Shown here: one piece after another, positions 8,101 to 18,199 of the stretch
How the letters are laid out: every line of letters begins with the position of its first letter
How positions within the stretch are numbered: position 1 is the stretch's first letter
DNA from: Anaerobacillus isosaccharinicus
GTDB lineage: Bacteria > Bacillota > Bacilli > Bacillales > Anaerobacillaceae
DNA length: 64,000 nt
Direction of reading: 5' to 3'
Assembly: GCF_001866075.3 (NCBI RefSeq)
Contig: NZ_CP063356.1
Span: 762,164-826,163 of the forward strand
Program-made: the position numbers and the translations under genes
Notes under the pieces: generated by a model
Seen by the model: only the letters and a program-made list of their open reading frames with translations
What the model was told of the DNA's origin: nothing
Databases searched by the model: none

Positions 8101-11100
8101 CTAAAACAACTTTAATTCCTCTTCTTCACCCTTAGTAAACTCTTCCTCATCGATGTCTAATTGCGGTTCATTGTAAGGCGGTACTTCATTTTCACGGATG
8201 TAATATGCTACTCCTAACTTCCTTATTGTTTGTACATCTTTTTCTAATTTATTTTTAAGGAAACTCATATCAAATTGAGTTCGAAGTTTGGCACTATACA
8301 CCACTGGGAACTCACGTAAAATTTGTTCTGCCCTGTGAGCGGTTAAACAAATCAATTGCACAAAGTTCTTTTTTGCTACTTCAAATATCGGACGTAAAAT
8401 GTGAGAGGAAGAGGCTTTTCCAAAAGGATTGTCCGCAACAATGGTTTTCCACTCACCTACGACTTCTTCGTTGTTTTTTCTGATGTGATTAATGATAATC
8501 ATAAACATAATAAGATAGATGGAATATTTTTCTCCCCCTGACCAACTATGCACATATTCCCACTCATAATGATTGTTTCGAATCTCTTTTGTCGTCCCCT
8601 CTTCTAATGGCTTAAACACTTCAATCTTACAAGACGAAAGTTTTGTCAATTGGTTGATTAAGTGTTCGGTTCGTAAATAATCAGCAATGAATGAATTGAT
8701 AAGAGATTCCTCTTTGCCTTCTTGTTTCAATTCTTGGGCAATTTGCAACCCTTTATTCAAATAATCTCCCATTTTACGAATTCCTTCTTCTTCTTCCCAA
8801 CCATTCCACTTAATTCTAATCATTTGAATGTTTCTTTCATACAAGTCAATTTTGGCGTGTTGTTGAAGCGCCATGATGTCCTTGTAAACCATTGTGGCTT
8901 TTTTTACACACATTTCAAGAAGAATACGTTTGTTTTCTTCACTTTCTTCCAGTTGAACCTCGATATGAACAACAATTTCATCTAAACTTTGATGGATATA
9001 TTCAAATCGTTCTTTTACCCTTTCATAATCATAAATCAATTTTTCTTCCAAGAGTCCATTGAGATTATTCGCAAACTTTACTAGATTATCATCTTTGGTT
9101 TTCAATTCCTCGATATATTCTCGAAAGGCACTTCTCGTTGACACCTTGATACTACTTAACTCTCTATTTGCTAGACCTAAACGGTTGTTTAACGTTTTGA
9201 AGAAGCCTTTTGGATCAGTCGCCATCTCTTTGGTCTTTTCTTCATCCAACCCTTCCGCTTTTTCAAACTCTTCAACTGGACATTCGGTTAGAAAACTAAT
9301 AGCATCTTTTAAGTGATTTAACTTATTCATTATCACATTCTGTTCGTCCTGTTTCCCTTTTAGTTCAACTTGCAACGCTTTTACCTTTTCGTCAAAGCCA
9401 GCCCACTCTGCATCCATCTTCTCTTTGTCTCTGCTGTACTCCATATACGGTTCTCGTTCACAACTCTCAATTACATTTTCTCGTTTGTTTTTCCATTCGT
9501 TTTCCGCAACATCTTTGTTTTTATCTGCTGCGTTATATCGTGCACTCGCTATGTCAACTTCTTTCTTTGCCTTCGTTACTTCTTTGGCTGTCAACTCCAC
9601 GTCTTCCTCTGTGACCACCTTTGTTTGTTCTTCCAACCAATGTCGATCAATCTCAAGTTTATCAATGATTTTTGTATGTTTCTTTTTATCATCGGTATAC
9701 TTTTTAATCCATGCTTCGATGTCTTCTCGTGTTTTCAACTGCTCATTCAACCCTGCACGGAGTGTTTTCGCTTGTTCGTGTAACTCGGTAAAGTTCTTTT
9801 GACTCTCATCCTTCATTGACACTTGTTCTAATTTAAAGTCGACAAAAATGGTTTTGTGACCCTTCTTTTCTTGTTCAACCATCATTTTTTGTTGGTGCAA
9901 CTGAAGGATCTCACCTTCAAGAGTATTAATCATTTCTTCTAGCTCGCCTTTTTCGTTATCCACAACTTGCATTTGTAAGACAATAGTATGCCTTTCTTTC
10001 TCTTTTTCTCCCTCAATCTGATAAAGGGGTAAAAACGCCTCCCACTTATTCTTTCTCACCATTTCCTTGTCGATGACATCCTTTGCTCGGGTGATTTTGT
10101 CCGTCGCTTCATGTACCCACTTGTGATATGCGCTTGTAATCGCCTCAATATCTTGATCTCGTTTTGTTTTTAATGCCTCCATTTGTTTTTCTGCTTCCAA
10201 GGTGATGCTTTTCTTTTCCGTTTCATACTGCTTTTGAATACTATGCAAGTTCTCTTCAAACGCAAACTTTGCTTCCTTAATATCTGCGTCTCTGCGCTGT
10301 TGTAATTGTGTCCTTTTCTTGTTGAAACCCTCCGTCAATTTGATTTTTGTTTCTGCTAGTTTTGCTTGTATTTCAGTGGTTAACGCTTTTAGTTTTTCTT
10401 CTAGATCGCTAATCATATCATTGGTGTCTTGGCGCAAGGATTCTATTTTTTGATCGCATTCTCGTTCCGTATCCGTCATCTTTTGTTCGTATTCATTAAT
10501 TAATTCAACATATTCCCCTTTTAACGCAATATCTTTGGCTACACTCTCTTCAAGTGAGGATGCTTCCTTTTCCCACTGATTTACTTTAACAATTGGGTAC
10601 TCTGTTAGAACCAACTCCATTTTTGTTAACAGAGAACGAAATTTCAATTCTTCATTTTCAAACAGTTTTGCCTTTTTCTTTAGTTCCGCAACTGCCTTTC
10701 TCAACTCAGCTTTCATCTCTTCAAGCGTCATAGGTGAAACAAAGACTTCGACAGGGGTTGGCTGATAAAGAAACGTCCCTTGGCTTATGTTTTGAAATGA
10801 CGATTTCTTTGAAAGACAAAACGCTACTTCTTCACGGATCATTAAAAATAAAGGGGTTTCCGTTAACCAGTTTCCAAGTTCGTTTAACGAAGCATAAATC
10901 CCCTCTAAATCACCTTCTTTAATAAGAATGGCATATGGGAATAATTTATTCTCATCAATGATTCTTCTTTTCTCTTCCTCAGAAAGGGTTTTGGATGCTA
11001 AGTACTCACTTCCTAATTGAACAGAAAATCCCCCTTTTTTCAGGTGTTTTTCTACTTTCACCAAATCCAAATGTGGAATGAAATAAGGACGTTCTTCAAG

Positions 11101-13287
11101 CATTTTCAGTTTTCCTTGTTTACTCTTTTGTTCAGCATACCATTCACGAAGTTGTGCGATATGCTGATCAATCTTTCCTCGTACTTCATCGATGAGCGTT
11201 TCCTCATTCTCATTGACTCTTTTAGCATCATATTGTAATTCTATCGCGGCTTCTCTTGCCTCGTCATATGCAACATGGGCTTTTGCGATCTCTGTTGATA
11301 GTGACTCCAAACGAGTGCTCTCTTTGGCTATTTTTTCTGTTAGTTGCTCCACACCCGTTTCTCTTTGCTTGTTTGCTGCTTTCATTTGTTTCAAAGCAAA
11401 ATCTGCTTCCTTTTGAATTGATTGAACGGTCTGTTCTAATTGTTCTTTTATTGCTAACTTCTTTTGCTGTGTCATCAAACTTTTTTGTTCTATAAGATCG
11501 GCACTTTCTTTCTCTTTTCTTGCTACCTCAAGCTGCCAATCTTCTTCATGCCTTTTTAACGCTGAATCTGTTTCTTCTTGTCGACGAGTGATGAAAGATT
11601 CCATTTCACTTCTTTTATGATCAATTTGTTCATCTTTTTCATTAGCTTTATTGGCCAATAGCGCTTCTGTTTCGTCTTGAATCGTGTTACGTACCACATC
11701 GAACTCGTGGTTTTTTTCTTTAATGGCGTTTTCCTTATCCTTCTCATGTTGATTTCGTTCTTCTTCCAATGAACGGATGGTGTTATTTGAAGAACGAATA
11801 AACTCTAGCGTTTTTTCGTAAAATGCTTTTGGATCTTCAAACATAAACAAATTGTAAAGGCTTAATAACTCTTGGTGTAACCCTTCCTTTTGTTTAAACC
11901 AACCCCCTACTTCCGTTAATTCCTTTAACGCTTGATCTCTTTGTCCATCAAGTTCCTTCATTCGTTTTTTACATTGTTCCTTTGATTTGTCGCTTTCTGT
12001 TAACGACAATTTGGTTCCATTGATTTTTTGTGTAAGAACTTCCTCTTTCGTTGTCCACACTCTCTTTAAATGGGATAACGTATCGTCGTACTCTCTTTTT
12101 AACTCCGGCGCTTTTTTATCTAGGATATCTAATTCCTCATTTTTCGCATTCATCAACGATTGAATGTGGTTTTCCTCTTGAAAATTCCATATGGCTGTTG
12201 TTTCTTTTAACTTGGTTGTTACCTGTTGTTGTAACTCTATCTTTTCCTCTTTTTTCTTCTTCGCTTTCTCAAATTCCTCTGTCGCTAGTTCCAACTTCAA
12301 CAAACTGCAAAATGCTTGGTAACTGCTCACTTTCCATAAGAGATCCTTCACTTCCTTGTCTAAGTATATTTCCGATTTTTTTAGTTCGGATCTTTTCTTA
12401 GACAGCTCTCGTTCCATTTTTTCAAGACTATATAGGGCTTTCCCAATAAACGCTCTTGTTTTGTCTACATCTTCCAACGCATTTGTTGATCTTTGGGAAT
12501 GCTGCAACAACTTCACAGAATCTTGTTTGAATTGGTCCAAGTCTGCAATCGTCTTTTTTAAACTTGGAATTTGCAAAATAGTATCTCTGTATTTCATAAA
12601 GGCATTGGTTAATTGGTTACGCTTTGCTTCTGTTTGATAGATTGCATCTTCAATTCGTGGTATTAAAATTTTAGAAAGGAGTGCCTTTGTTTGATCTGCT
12701 TTGGCAAAGTACGCTTCCACATCTCCCTCATCGCCATTAATTGTTGAAATAGCATCCCATTCCTCAGGAATAATGTTATATTGCCTAATTCGACCGTGCA
12801 AATCATCGTGTTCGGTGTTATCAAAAAATTCAAGTCGATTTCTAGTTGCTGTATTCTTTCGTAACCAATCTTTCAATTGCGTGGCACTTAACACCTGATT
12901 TTTTTCATTTAACAACCTTATGTTTATCGGGTGCAATCGTTCGGACACTTTATATTCGTACACATAATTAAAATAGGATAATGCATACTTGCTTGCGTGA
13001 TTTATAGTAAAGCAAAAACCTGTGACAATAATTCTTTCCTCATCTTCCCACACCAAAATAATGTGTCCGACTTTGGTAAACTGTACAGTATCTTTAAAAT
13101 AACGTTTCCCTATTCTTTTATTCGGAAGAATCGCTTGCAGCATCAGTTGAATTGTTGTTGTTTTTCCTCCGCCATTATCTAAAATCACAACCGAGTCTAA
13201 TCCGTTAAATTTGAAACGCAAAAAATCTATAAACTTTGTTTTGTCGTAACGTACCCCTGCAATGATCACTTCTTTTAATAGTGGCAT
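8101..13287 (-). CDS. jetC: Wadjet JetC: SMC/MukB-like ATPase
   Basis: A 1728-residue SMC-like protein and the motor of the Wadjet complex, which recognises and cleaves closed circular plasmid DNA by loop extrusion. The N-terminal Walker A is DNGGGKTT (about 37-44). Near the C-terminus are the ABC signature SWSGGEK (about 1583-1589) and Walker B in WKTIVADNPF (about 1613-1622). Between them lie more than 1200 residues that are almost entirely charged heptad-like coiled coil, interrupted by a central hinge-like stretch near 700-850 (IPHLDLVKVEKHLKKGGF onward). The ATG has AAGGAGG upstream. The length exceeds my expectation of about 1100 residues for commonly studied JetC proteins. It is the last gene of the operon, 21 bp after jetB. 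Confidence 0.88.
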   Translation of the reverse strand: MPLLKEVIIAGVRYDKTKFIDFLRFKFNGLDSVVILDNGGGKTTTIQLMLQAILPNKRIGKRYFKDTVQFTKVGHIILVWEDEERIIVTGFCFTINHASKYALSYFNYVYEYKVSERLHPINIRLLNEKNQVLSATQLKDWLRKNTATRNRLEFFDNTEHDDLHGRIRQYNIIPEEWDAISTINGDEGDVEAYFAKADQTKALLSKILIPRIEDAIYQTEAKRNQLTNAFMKYRDTILQIPSLKKTIADLDQFKQDSVKLLQHSQRSTNALEDVDKTRAFIGKALYSLEKMERELSKKRSELKKSEIYLDKEVKDLLWKVSSYQAFCSLLKLELATEEFEKAKKKKEEKIELQQQVTTKLKETTAIWNFQEENHIQSLMNAKNEELDILDKKAPELKREYDDTLSHLKRVWTTKEEVLTQKINGTKLSLTESDKSKEQCKKRMKELDGQRDQALKELTEVGGWFKQKEGLHQELLSLYNLFMFEDPKAFYEKTLEFIRSSNNTIRSLEEERNQHEKDKENAIKEKNHEFDVVRNTIQDETEALLANKANEKDEQIDHKRSEMESFITRRQEETDSALKRHEEDWQLEVARKEKESADLIEQKSLMTQQKKLAIKEQLEQTVQSIQKEADFALKQMKAANKQRETGVEQLTEKIAKESTRLESLSTEIAKAHVAYDEAREAAIELQYDAKRVNENEETLIDEVRGKIDQHIAQLREWYAEQKSKQGKLKMLEERPYFIPHLDLVKVEKHLKKGGFSVQLGSEYLASKTLSEEEKRRIIDENKLFPYAILIKEGDLEGIYASLNELGNWLTETPLFLMIREEVAFCLSKKSSFQNISQGTFLYQPTPVEVFVSPMTLEEMKAELRKAVAELKKKAKLFENEELKFRSLLTKMELVLTEYPIVKVNQWEKEASSLEESVAKDIALKGEYVELINEYEQKMTDTERECDQKIESLRQDTNDMISDLEEKLKALTTEIQAKLAETKIKLTEGFNKKRTQLQQRRDADIKEAKFAFEENLHSIQKQYETEKKSITLEAEKQMEALKTKRDQDIEAITSAYHKWVHEATDKITRAKDVIDKEMVRKNKWEAFLPLYQIEGEKEKERHTIVLQMQVVDNEKGELEEMINTLEGEILQLHQQKMMVEQEKKGHKTIFVDFKLEQVSMKDESQKNFTELHEQAKTLRAGLNEQLKTREDIEAWIKKYTDDKKKHTKIIDKLEIDRHWLEEQTKVVTEEDVELTAKEVTKAKKEVDIASARYNAADKNKDVAENEWKNKRENVIESCEREPYMEYSRDKEKMDAEWAGFDEKVKALQVELKGKQDEQNVIMNKLNHLKDAISFLTECPVEEFEKAEGLDEEKTKEMATDPKGFFKTLNNRLGLANRELSSIKVSTRSAFREYIEELKTKDDNLVKFANNLNGLLEEKLIYDYERVKERFEYIHQSLDEIVVHIEVQLEESEENKRILLEMCVKKATMVYKDIMALQQHAKIDLYERNIQMIRIKWNGWEEEEGIRKMGDYLNKGLQIAQELKQEGKEESLINSFIADYLRTEHLINQLTKLSSCKIEVFKPLEEGTTKEIRNNHYEWEYVHSWSGGEKYSIYLIMFMIIINHIRKNNEEVVGEWKTIVADNPFGKASSSHILRPIFEVAKKNFVQLICLTAHRAEQILREFPVVYSAKLRTQFDMSFLKNKLEKDVQTIRKLGVAYYIRENEVPPYNEPQLDIDEEEFTKGEEEELKLF

Positions 13288-13308
13288 CGAGCGTCCTCCT
13301 TAATGGTA

Positions 13309-14067
13309 TTATTCTATTTCATTTGACGTTTCTACTAAATCCTCTACGGCCTCTTCTAACGGTCTTTTTAATAGTTCGAGTAAAAAGTTTTTCCGTGAAG
13401 AATTAAAATAATAGAGGTTAATTAGTTCAACCATTTTTTCGGTTAAACGGATATTGGTTTCTTCATAAAAAGTAACCAAATCTTCTTCCTTAAGAAAGTT
13501 TAATACACGAAACAAAAAACCAATTTTATTCCATGCGGATTTCGTTTTATCTTCCTCATACGGACCCAATTCCTCGTTCCACACTTTTGAAATCCCTTCC
13601 AAATCAAGATGCGTTTTTTCCATGACATCAATAAGCACATTTTCTTCGAATTTATTGATTTGACCTAAATATTTGGTGATTTCCTTTTCTAAATCTTCTA
13701 CTGCTAAAAATTGGATCGCTTGAACCGTTTGCTCATCGCTGTTGTAATATTTCGCTAGTAACACCATAATCGTAAAGTATGCGAGATACAAATGGACATT
13801 GGTGACTTTTTTTCCTTTAAAGATCTTCTCCCTCAGTTCTTCATTGGTGAACATGAATTTGTTGTTGTGAACATTTCTCACCATATACAACCGTTGATCT
13901 GCTTCTAAAATCACCATATCACTTCTCCTTGCGAAATCTTCCACGTAATCTCTGATTTCTTCGTTGTTATACGCAATTATTTTTTCTTTGTTGGATAATA
14001 CACCTTCATGTTCAAGTTCCCGGAAAATATCAAAAGCGATCAGCATATTTTCTTCTCCATTAATCAT
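13309..14067 (-). CDS. jetB: Wadjet JetB: MukE/kleisin-associated subunit
   Basis: A 252-residue, acidic, mostly helical protein with no catalytic motif. Position and size identify it as JetB, the MukE-like winged-helix partner that bridges JetA and JetC. It overlaps jetA by 8 bp and precedes jetC by 21 bp. Two starts are possible: ATG 14067, within the jetA stop region, or ATG 14046, which has a GGAG eight bases before it and gives a protein beginning MLIAFDIFRELEH; I consider the second slightly better. The assignment rests mainly on operon context, because the sequence itself is not distinctive. Confidence 0.75.
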   Translation of the reverse strand: MINGEENMLIAFDIFRELEHEGVLSNKEKIIAYNNEEIRDYVEDFARRSDMVILEADQRLYMVRNVHNNKFMFTNEELREKIFKGKKVTNVHLYLAYFTIMVLLAKYYNSDEQTVQAIQFLAVEDLEKEITKYLGQINKFEENVLIDVMEKTHLDLEGISKVWNEELGPYEEDKTKSAWNKIGFLFRVLNFLKEEDLVTFYEETNIRLTEKMVELINLYYFNSSRKNFLLELLKRPLEEAVEDLVETSNEIE

Positions 14068-15616
14068 TCTCGATCACCACTCCTCGAATAAATTTCCAAT
14101 CTGTCATTTCATCTCCATTATCAAAACGAAGTTCCCTTGTGCTTCTTTCAATCTGAAACCCTTGCATCTTCCATAATTCATTACTTCTTTCCGCTAAATC
14201 GACAACTGCATGGAAAGCTGGTTCAAACACTTCTACTTTTAATTCGTCATTGCGTAAAAAAAGCACTTGTTCAATGCGATCCAGTGTAATCAAAAAGGGA
14301 AGAAAATCCGCACTGTCCATAATCTCTTGAAAGTGCTCTTTGTTTTCATTTTTCAACTCATTTAGCACATCTGATAAATAGACTTCTTCTCTTGTTAGTA
14401 ATGGATTTGCGATTACTTCTAAGTACCCCCGTAAACGATCGACCTTCCATTTTCGAACAGTTTCCTCATGTTCAATTTGCCTTCTCTCCAATTCTTCATT
14501 GTAAGAAGGGATGTCGCCTCCTGTTGTACTTTCTTCTCTTGACTTAAACCGTTGGAGTTGAAACCATGTGGATGGATATAAACTTTTTTTATATTTCGTT
14601 CTAAATAGTAAAGACTGTAAAAACTGCTGCATTCCTAGTAAACTCGTTCCTTTTAATACTTTTTCAACGACATCTTTTTCAAAATTGATCTTTACTAAAA
14701 ATGAACGATAGATAAGCGAGTCCAAGGATTGATTCATAAACCTCTGTAAATCCAATTTATCAACAAACAATTCCTCGTGTTCAGCGTTTGTTTTCTGTAA
14801 TCCGCGTTTCATTTTTTTTATCAAGATTACCGCATTTCGTTTGTCGTCTTCTAGTTCACCTTTTTCATATTGTTTCATCGTATCATCGATTAAATTATCA
14901 ATCTCTTTAAATACCGTTTTCTCTTTGTATAACTGTTCATTGACACGTTCTAGTTGTTTCTTAAACTCATTTTCTTTTGATACTTTTAAAGCTTCTTTCA
15001 TAATGCGTTCCCGCAAGCGTTGAATATTGTTCTTTTCTTCTTTGACGTCAATGGACAACTCTTTTATTTCTCTTAACGCCCCGTCAAACACACCTTTTTC
15101 GATTTGTTGACGGAAAAAAAGGCTTTTAATCGACACTCTCATTTCATTGTACAACTCTCTCGTTTTAAAAAGCATTTCAATGCATTCAGAGGTAAGTTCT
15201 AAATAAGTCGTTCCATTGATTTTATAATCAACAATTTGAATCAAATGAAATTCTAAATACTTTAAACTCTTCTCTTCAAAATCCCAATACTCATATTTAT
15301 GAGGAATTCCACGGTTTTGGAGATGGTCTTGGACAATGGTAATGGCTACTTCTCTCACTTCCTCTTCTTCTAGCTCATCGCCAAACTGTTCCAACACCAA
15401 CGCTTTTAAAAAGTGCCTGATTTGTGTTAAGGAACACGTTTTCGAATTGTTTAACATGTGTTCCAAGATATATAAAAGGATCGCAAACCCTAAAGACCGC
15501 ATGGGATAAGGGTATTTTCGAATCCTCTCCAACTCATATAAGGGGACCATATAAGCAAAACTTTTTTCCCTTTCCCCGCTATTTTCTAAAAACTCGTTTT
15601 CAATCAATGCGAACAC
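14060..15616 (-). CDS. jetA: Wadjet JetA: MukF/kleisin-like subunit
   Basis: A 518-residue helical protein with an N-terminal winged-helix-like region (MRSLGFAILLYILEHMLNNS), a central coiled-coil section (about 175-270) and a C-terminal mixed domain. This matches JetA, the kleisin that closes the SMC ring and dimerises two JetC motors. It starts at GTG 15616 inside the end of jetD (17-bp overlap); TTG 15607 is an alternative. No enzymatic motif is expected or seen. The name depends on the neighbouring unmistakable JetC and JetD. Confidence 0.78.
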   Translation of the reverse strand: MFALIENEFLENSGEREKSFAYMVPLYELERIRKYPYPMRSLGFAILLYILEHMLNNSKTCSLTQIRHFLKALVLEQFGDELEEEEVREVAITIVQDHLQNRGIPHKYEYWDFEEKSLKYLEFHLIQIVDYKINGTTYLELTSECIEMLFKTRELYNEMRVSIKSLFFRQQIEKGVFDGALREIKELSIDVKEEKNNIQRLRERIMKEALKVSKENEFKKQLERVNEQLYKEKTVFKEIDNLIDDTMKQYEKGELEDDKRNAVILIKKMKRGLQKTNAEHEELFVDKLDLQRFMNQSLDSLIYRSFLVKINFEKDVVEKVLKGTSLLGMQQFLQSLLFRTKYKKSLYPSTWFQLQRFKSREESTTGGDIPSYNEELERRQIEHEETVRKWKVDRLRGYLEVIANPLLTREEVYLSDVLNELKNENKEHFQEIMDSADFLPFLITLDRIEQVLFLRNDELKVEVFEPAFHAVVDLAERSNELWKMQGFQIERSTRELRFDNGDEMTDWKFIRGVVIEND

Positions 15617-16658
15617 TCATTTCTTTTAATAGATTACGATGTAAGGCTTCTTGTGGAAGATATCTTCGTTCCCTCAAAAGCCTTTTCATAATTTGGCATT
15701 CTTTTTTAGGAAAGTGAGTATAAAACGAATCATAATCATTAAATTTCGTTAGCTGATCCTTTCCCATTTTAGGCGCTTCAGCACCAAACTCATTTACCAT
15801 ATAGGAGTAAAACGGAACGAACGGCAAAATAACTGCATGATTTTCCATGTTAAGTTTTTTCCATATGTTGATTCCCTCTGGATCAATATCACCGAAATAG
15901 TAACTCGTAAATGTATGATCCCTATAGGCTTCTAATTCATCCAAATAAGCAAAACTAGATATAATCTTTTTACCTTCACCGTAGATCACAAAATCAAAGG
16001 TTGTTCCGTAAAACGAGCAGTATCCTTTTTTAAATAACTCCTTAAACGTATGAAAGGAATCTTTGTTTTCGATAATCAACGCATTCACTTTTTTTTGTTT
16101 TATTTCCCTTGCGTAATACATAAATGGTTCATAGGTTTTATAACAACGCAAAACTTGAATAGATAATCCGATATTTTTAAGAACACCCTTGTTTTTATCC
16201 AACCATTTTTCATTTCGAAAAATTTGGAAAGAACGTTCATTTAACGTTAACCAACCATCATCTTCTTTGCTTAAAAAATCATTAATTTTCAAGAAATACG
16301 GTTCCAATTCTGCATAATTTTTTAACCGAGTTCGGTAGTAAATCATATCCATTAATGGATGGAAATCATTTCTTATCTCAACATCTACAACCTTTTCTGG
16401 TAACGTAATAGTATACACTTTATAAAGTGCATCTCTTTTTTTGTTTGTCCCGCTGTTTTTTATGCGTTTAATCACATGTTCCGCCTCTAATTCAGTGATT
16501 ATTTCATAAAAACCCTCGTACCGGATTTGACGATATACGTCAGGGTGATGCTCAATCAATTCATCCTCAATGACAAGCGATTCAATTTTCTTCTTTAATT
16601 TTGGATAATTTCTTAAAAATGCCATTACAATTTCTTTTGCTTGTTCTTTTGCTCCCAT
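15600..16658 (-). CDS. jetD: Wadjet JetD: Toprim-type nuclease subunit
   Basis: A 352-residue protein with an N-terminal helical DNA-binding part (DUF3322-like) and a C-terminal Toprim domain (DUF2220-like). The Toprim residues are visible: Glu197 in ALIIENKDSF and Asp257/Asp259 in YFGDIDPEG. JetD resembles the topoisomerase VI A subunit and makes the plasmid-cleaving cut of the Wadjet complex. Here it is the first gene of the operon (jetD, jetA, jetB, jetC), not the last as in the commonly drawn jetABCD order, which suggests one of the non-type I Wadjet subtypes. The ATG start is preceded by GGGATGG. All catalytic acids are present. Confidence 0.87.
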   Translation of the reverse strand: MGAKEQAKEIVMAFLRNYPKLKKKIESLVIEDELIEHHPDVYRQIRYEGFYEIITELEAEHVIKRIKNSGTNKKRDALYKVYTITLPEKVVDVEIRNDFHPLMDMIYYRTRLKNYAELEPYFLKINDFLSKEDDGWLTLNERSFQIFRNEKWLDKNKGVLKNIGLSIQVLRCYKTYEPFMYYAREIKQKKVNALIIENKDSFHTFKELFKKGYCSFYGTTFDFVIYGEGKKIISSFAYLDELEAYRDHTFTSYYFGDIDPEGINIWKKLNMENHAVILPFVPFYSYMVNEFGAEAPKMGKDQLTKFNDYDSFYTHFPKKECQIMKRLLRERRYLPQEALHRNLLKEMSVRID

Positions 16659-16806
16659 ACAACACCATCCCTATTCTTATTTATCAACTCTTCCTTTTTA
16701 GTAAATCTTTTTTCTATATAAATTTCCTTAACCTAAATAGCTTTCGATAGAACTAATAAATTTCAAATCGTAACTTAGCTCTATAGCTACATAATATATA
16801 AAATTT

Positions 16807-16839
16807 AAAAGAAAACCCTACCTAAAAAAGGTAAGGGTT
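16807..16839 (-). terminator. Rho-independent terminator after the WYL regulator gene
   Basis: On the minus strand AACCCTTACC and GGTAGGGTT form a stem with an A/T-rich loop, followed by TTCTTTT. It starts only 7 bp after the WYL stop codon, so the regulator and the Wadjet operon are probably separate transcripts. Confidence 0.65.
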
Positions 16840-16845
16840 AGAATA

Positions 16846-17844
16846 TTATTGGTATAGGTTATATAAGTTTTGACTTTCCTCCATCATCCTTTTTTTTAAT
16901 TCTGTAGGACCAAGTACAAATGCATTTGCTCCGCAAGTTAATAACCACTGAACTAGTCCGTCACTAATAACAGCTTTCGTTTTTAAAATGAAATCATTGT
17001 CACCTTCTCTCGTAATTGGAACCTCTTTTCCAAATCGATCAATTATTACATTAATTAAATTATTCTTAAACTTGATTTCAATCCATTTTTCTTCTCCTCC
17101 GTACATATTGAACAGTTGTTTGGTATATTTGGAGGGGTCAAAGCTATTCTCTTTTTTAAATTTCTTGTCAGTTACTTTAACATTGACCATTCGATCTACT
17201 CGATAATGTCGTAGCTCTTTTTCTTCAGGATACCATCCAATTAAGTAATAATAGTCATTATTCCAAATCAAACAATAGGGATGAAGATAGTAAAATTGCT
17301 TATTACGACTCAGTATAAATTCCTTGTCCACATTGTATCTTCCATATTGGAATTGTATAATTTTTTGATCATTAATTGCATTATGGAGGTTATATATCGT
17401 ATATTTTACTTTGCTACTTTCACTGTGAGCATTGTCTTGAATGAAAACTTGGTTTTCAAGCTTTGATGCTAAATGTTCACTTGTTAATTTCTTAATTTTA
17501 ATAATAATATTCTCTTTTTCTACTTTTGTAATAAATCTTGCTGAAACAACAGCGTCAATTAATAAACGTAGTTCTTGAATCTCAAATAACCTATTTTGAT
17601 AGCTGTAATATTTAGGTAAACCATTTTTATCTTGATTTACAATTAGGTCAATTACCTGAGAATTTTCGAACGTATTCAAATCCTCTTTTACTGCCTTTTG
17701 ATTAAACCCATAAACCTTGTTAAATTGATTATTAAGTATATTTATTATTTCTTTGATTGTGAGCTCATTTTCTTCATCTGTATATCTCTCTAGAAGTTCT
17801 TTTAATATAAGAACCCTTTCTTTAGAACTAAGTTTATTGCTCAT
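16846..17844 (-). CDS. WYL-domain transcriptional regulator
   Basis: A 332-residue regulator with an N-terminal winged HTH (LTIKEIINILNNQF, then NQKAVKEDLNTF), a middle WYL domain (IIQFQYGRYNVDK through YLIGWYPEEKELRHYRVDR) and a C-terminal WCX-like section. WYL regulators sense nucleic-acid or nucleotide ligands and are repeatedly found controlling defence loci, as with BrxR and CapW. The open frame reaches TTG 17907, but ATG 17844 has GGGGGA at proper spacing and gives the normal start MSNKLSSKERVLIL. It sits between the Wadjet operon and the broken McrBC-like operon, on the same strand both share before the inversion, so it could control either. A terminator follows it. Confidence 0.82.
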   Translation of the reverse strand: MSNKLSSKERVLILKELLERYTDEENELTIKEIINILNNQFNKVYGFNQKAVKEDLNTFENSQVIDLIVNQDKNGLPKYYSYQNRLFEIQELRLLIDAVVSARFITKVEKENIIIKIKKLTSEHLASKLENQVFIQDNAHSESSKVKYTIYNLHNAINDQKIIQFQYGRYNVDKEFILSRNKQFYYLHPYCLIWNNDYYYLIGWYPEEKELRHYRVDRMVNVKVTDKKFKKENSFDPSKYTKQLFNMYGGEEKWIEIKFKNNLINVIIDRFGKEVPITREGDNDFILKTKAVISDGLVQWLLTCGANAFVLGPTELKKRMMEESQNLYNLYQ

Positions 17845-18118
17845 TACAAAATCCCCCGTATTAAAGATAATATTACATTTTCGACATTTAGTGGAAATTC
17901 CCTCCAATTAAATCAATATATATATCAGTCCTAAGTTTTTTTAAAAAATTCCTTGTGTACAGTACATCAAAAAGACTATAGTTTTTCTGAGCTATTAAAG
18001 TAACAATTAATAATATAATTAGCTAATATAACATCATTCTGTGCATATTTAATAGAACCCCCAAAATATTCTTTAACTATGAATTTTCTATATTTTCAAA
18101 CATACTTCTGCCTTTACC

Positions 18119-18151
18119 ACAAAAAAGAAGCTGATCTCTCAGCCCCTTCTT
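18119..18151 (-). terminator. Putative terminator after the DUF2357 gene
   Basis: Imperfect hairpin on the minus strand (GAAGGGGCTGA pairing with TCAGCTTC) followed by TTTTTTG, about 50 bp past the stop of the nuclease fragment. It fits as the end of the original three-gene operon. Confidence 0.5.
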
Positions 18152-18199
18152 CACCTATTAGAGCATTTGTTAGCAATACAATATCATTTCAGCGGACAG

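Noticed and set aside
8722..13182. Many plus-strand open frames of 60-137 codons across jetC
   Set aside because: They lie antisense to a long coiled-coil gene whose Lys/Glu codons leave opposite frames open; none has a ribosome binding site or recognisable domain.
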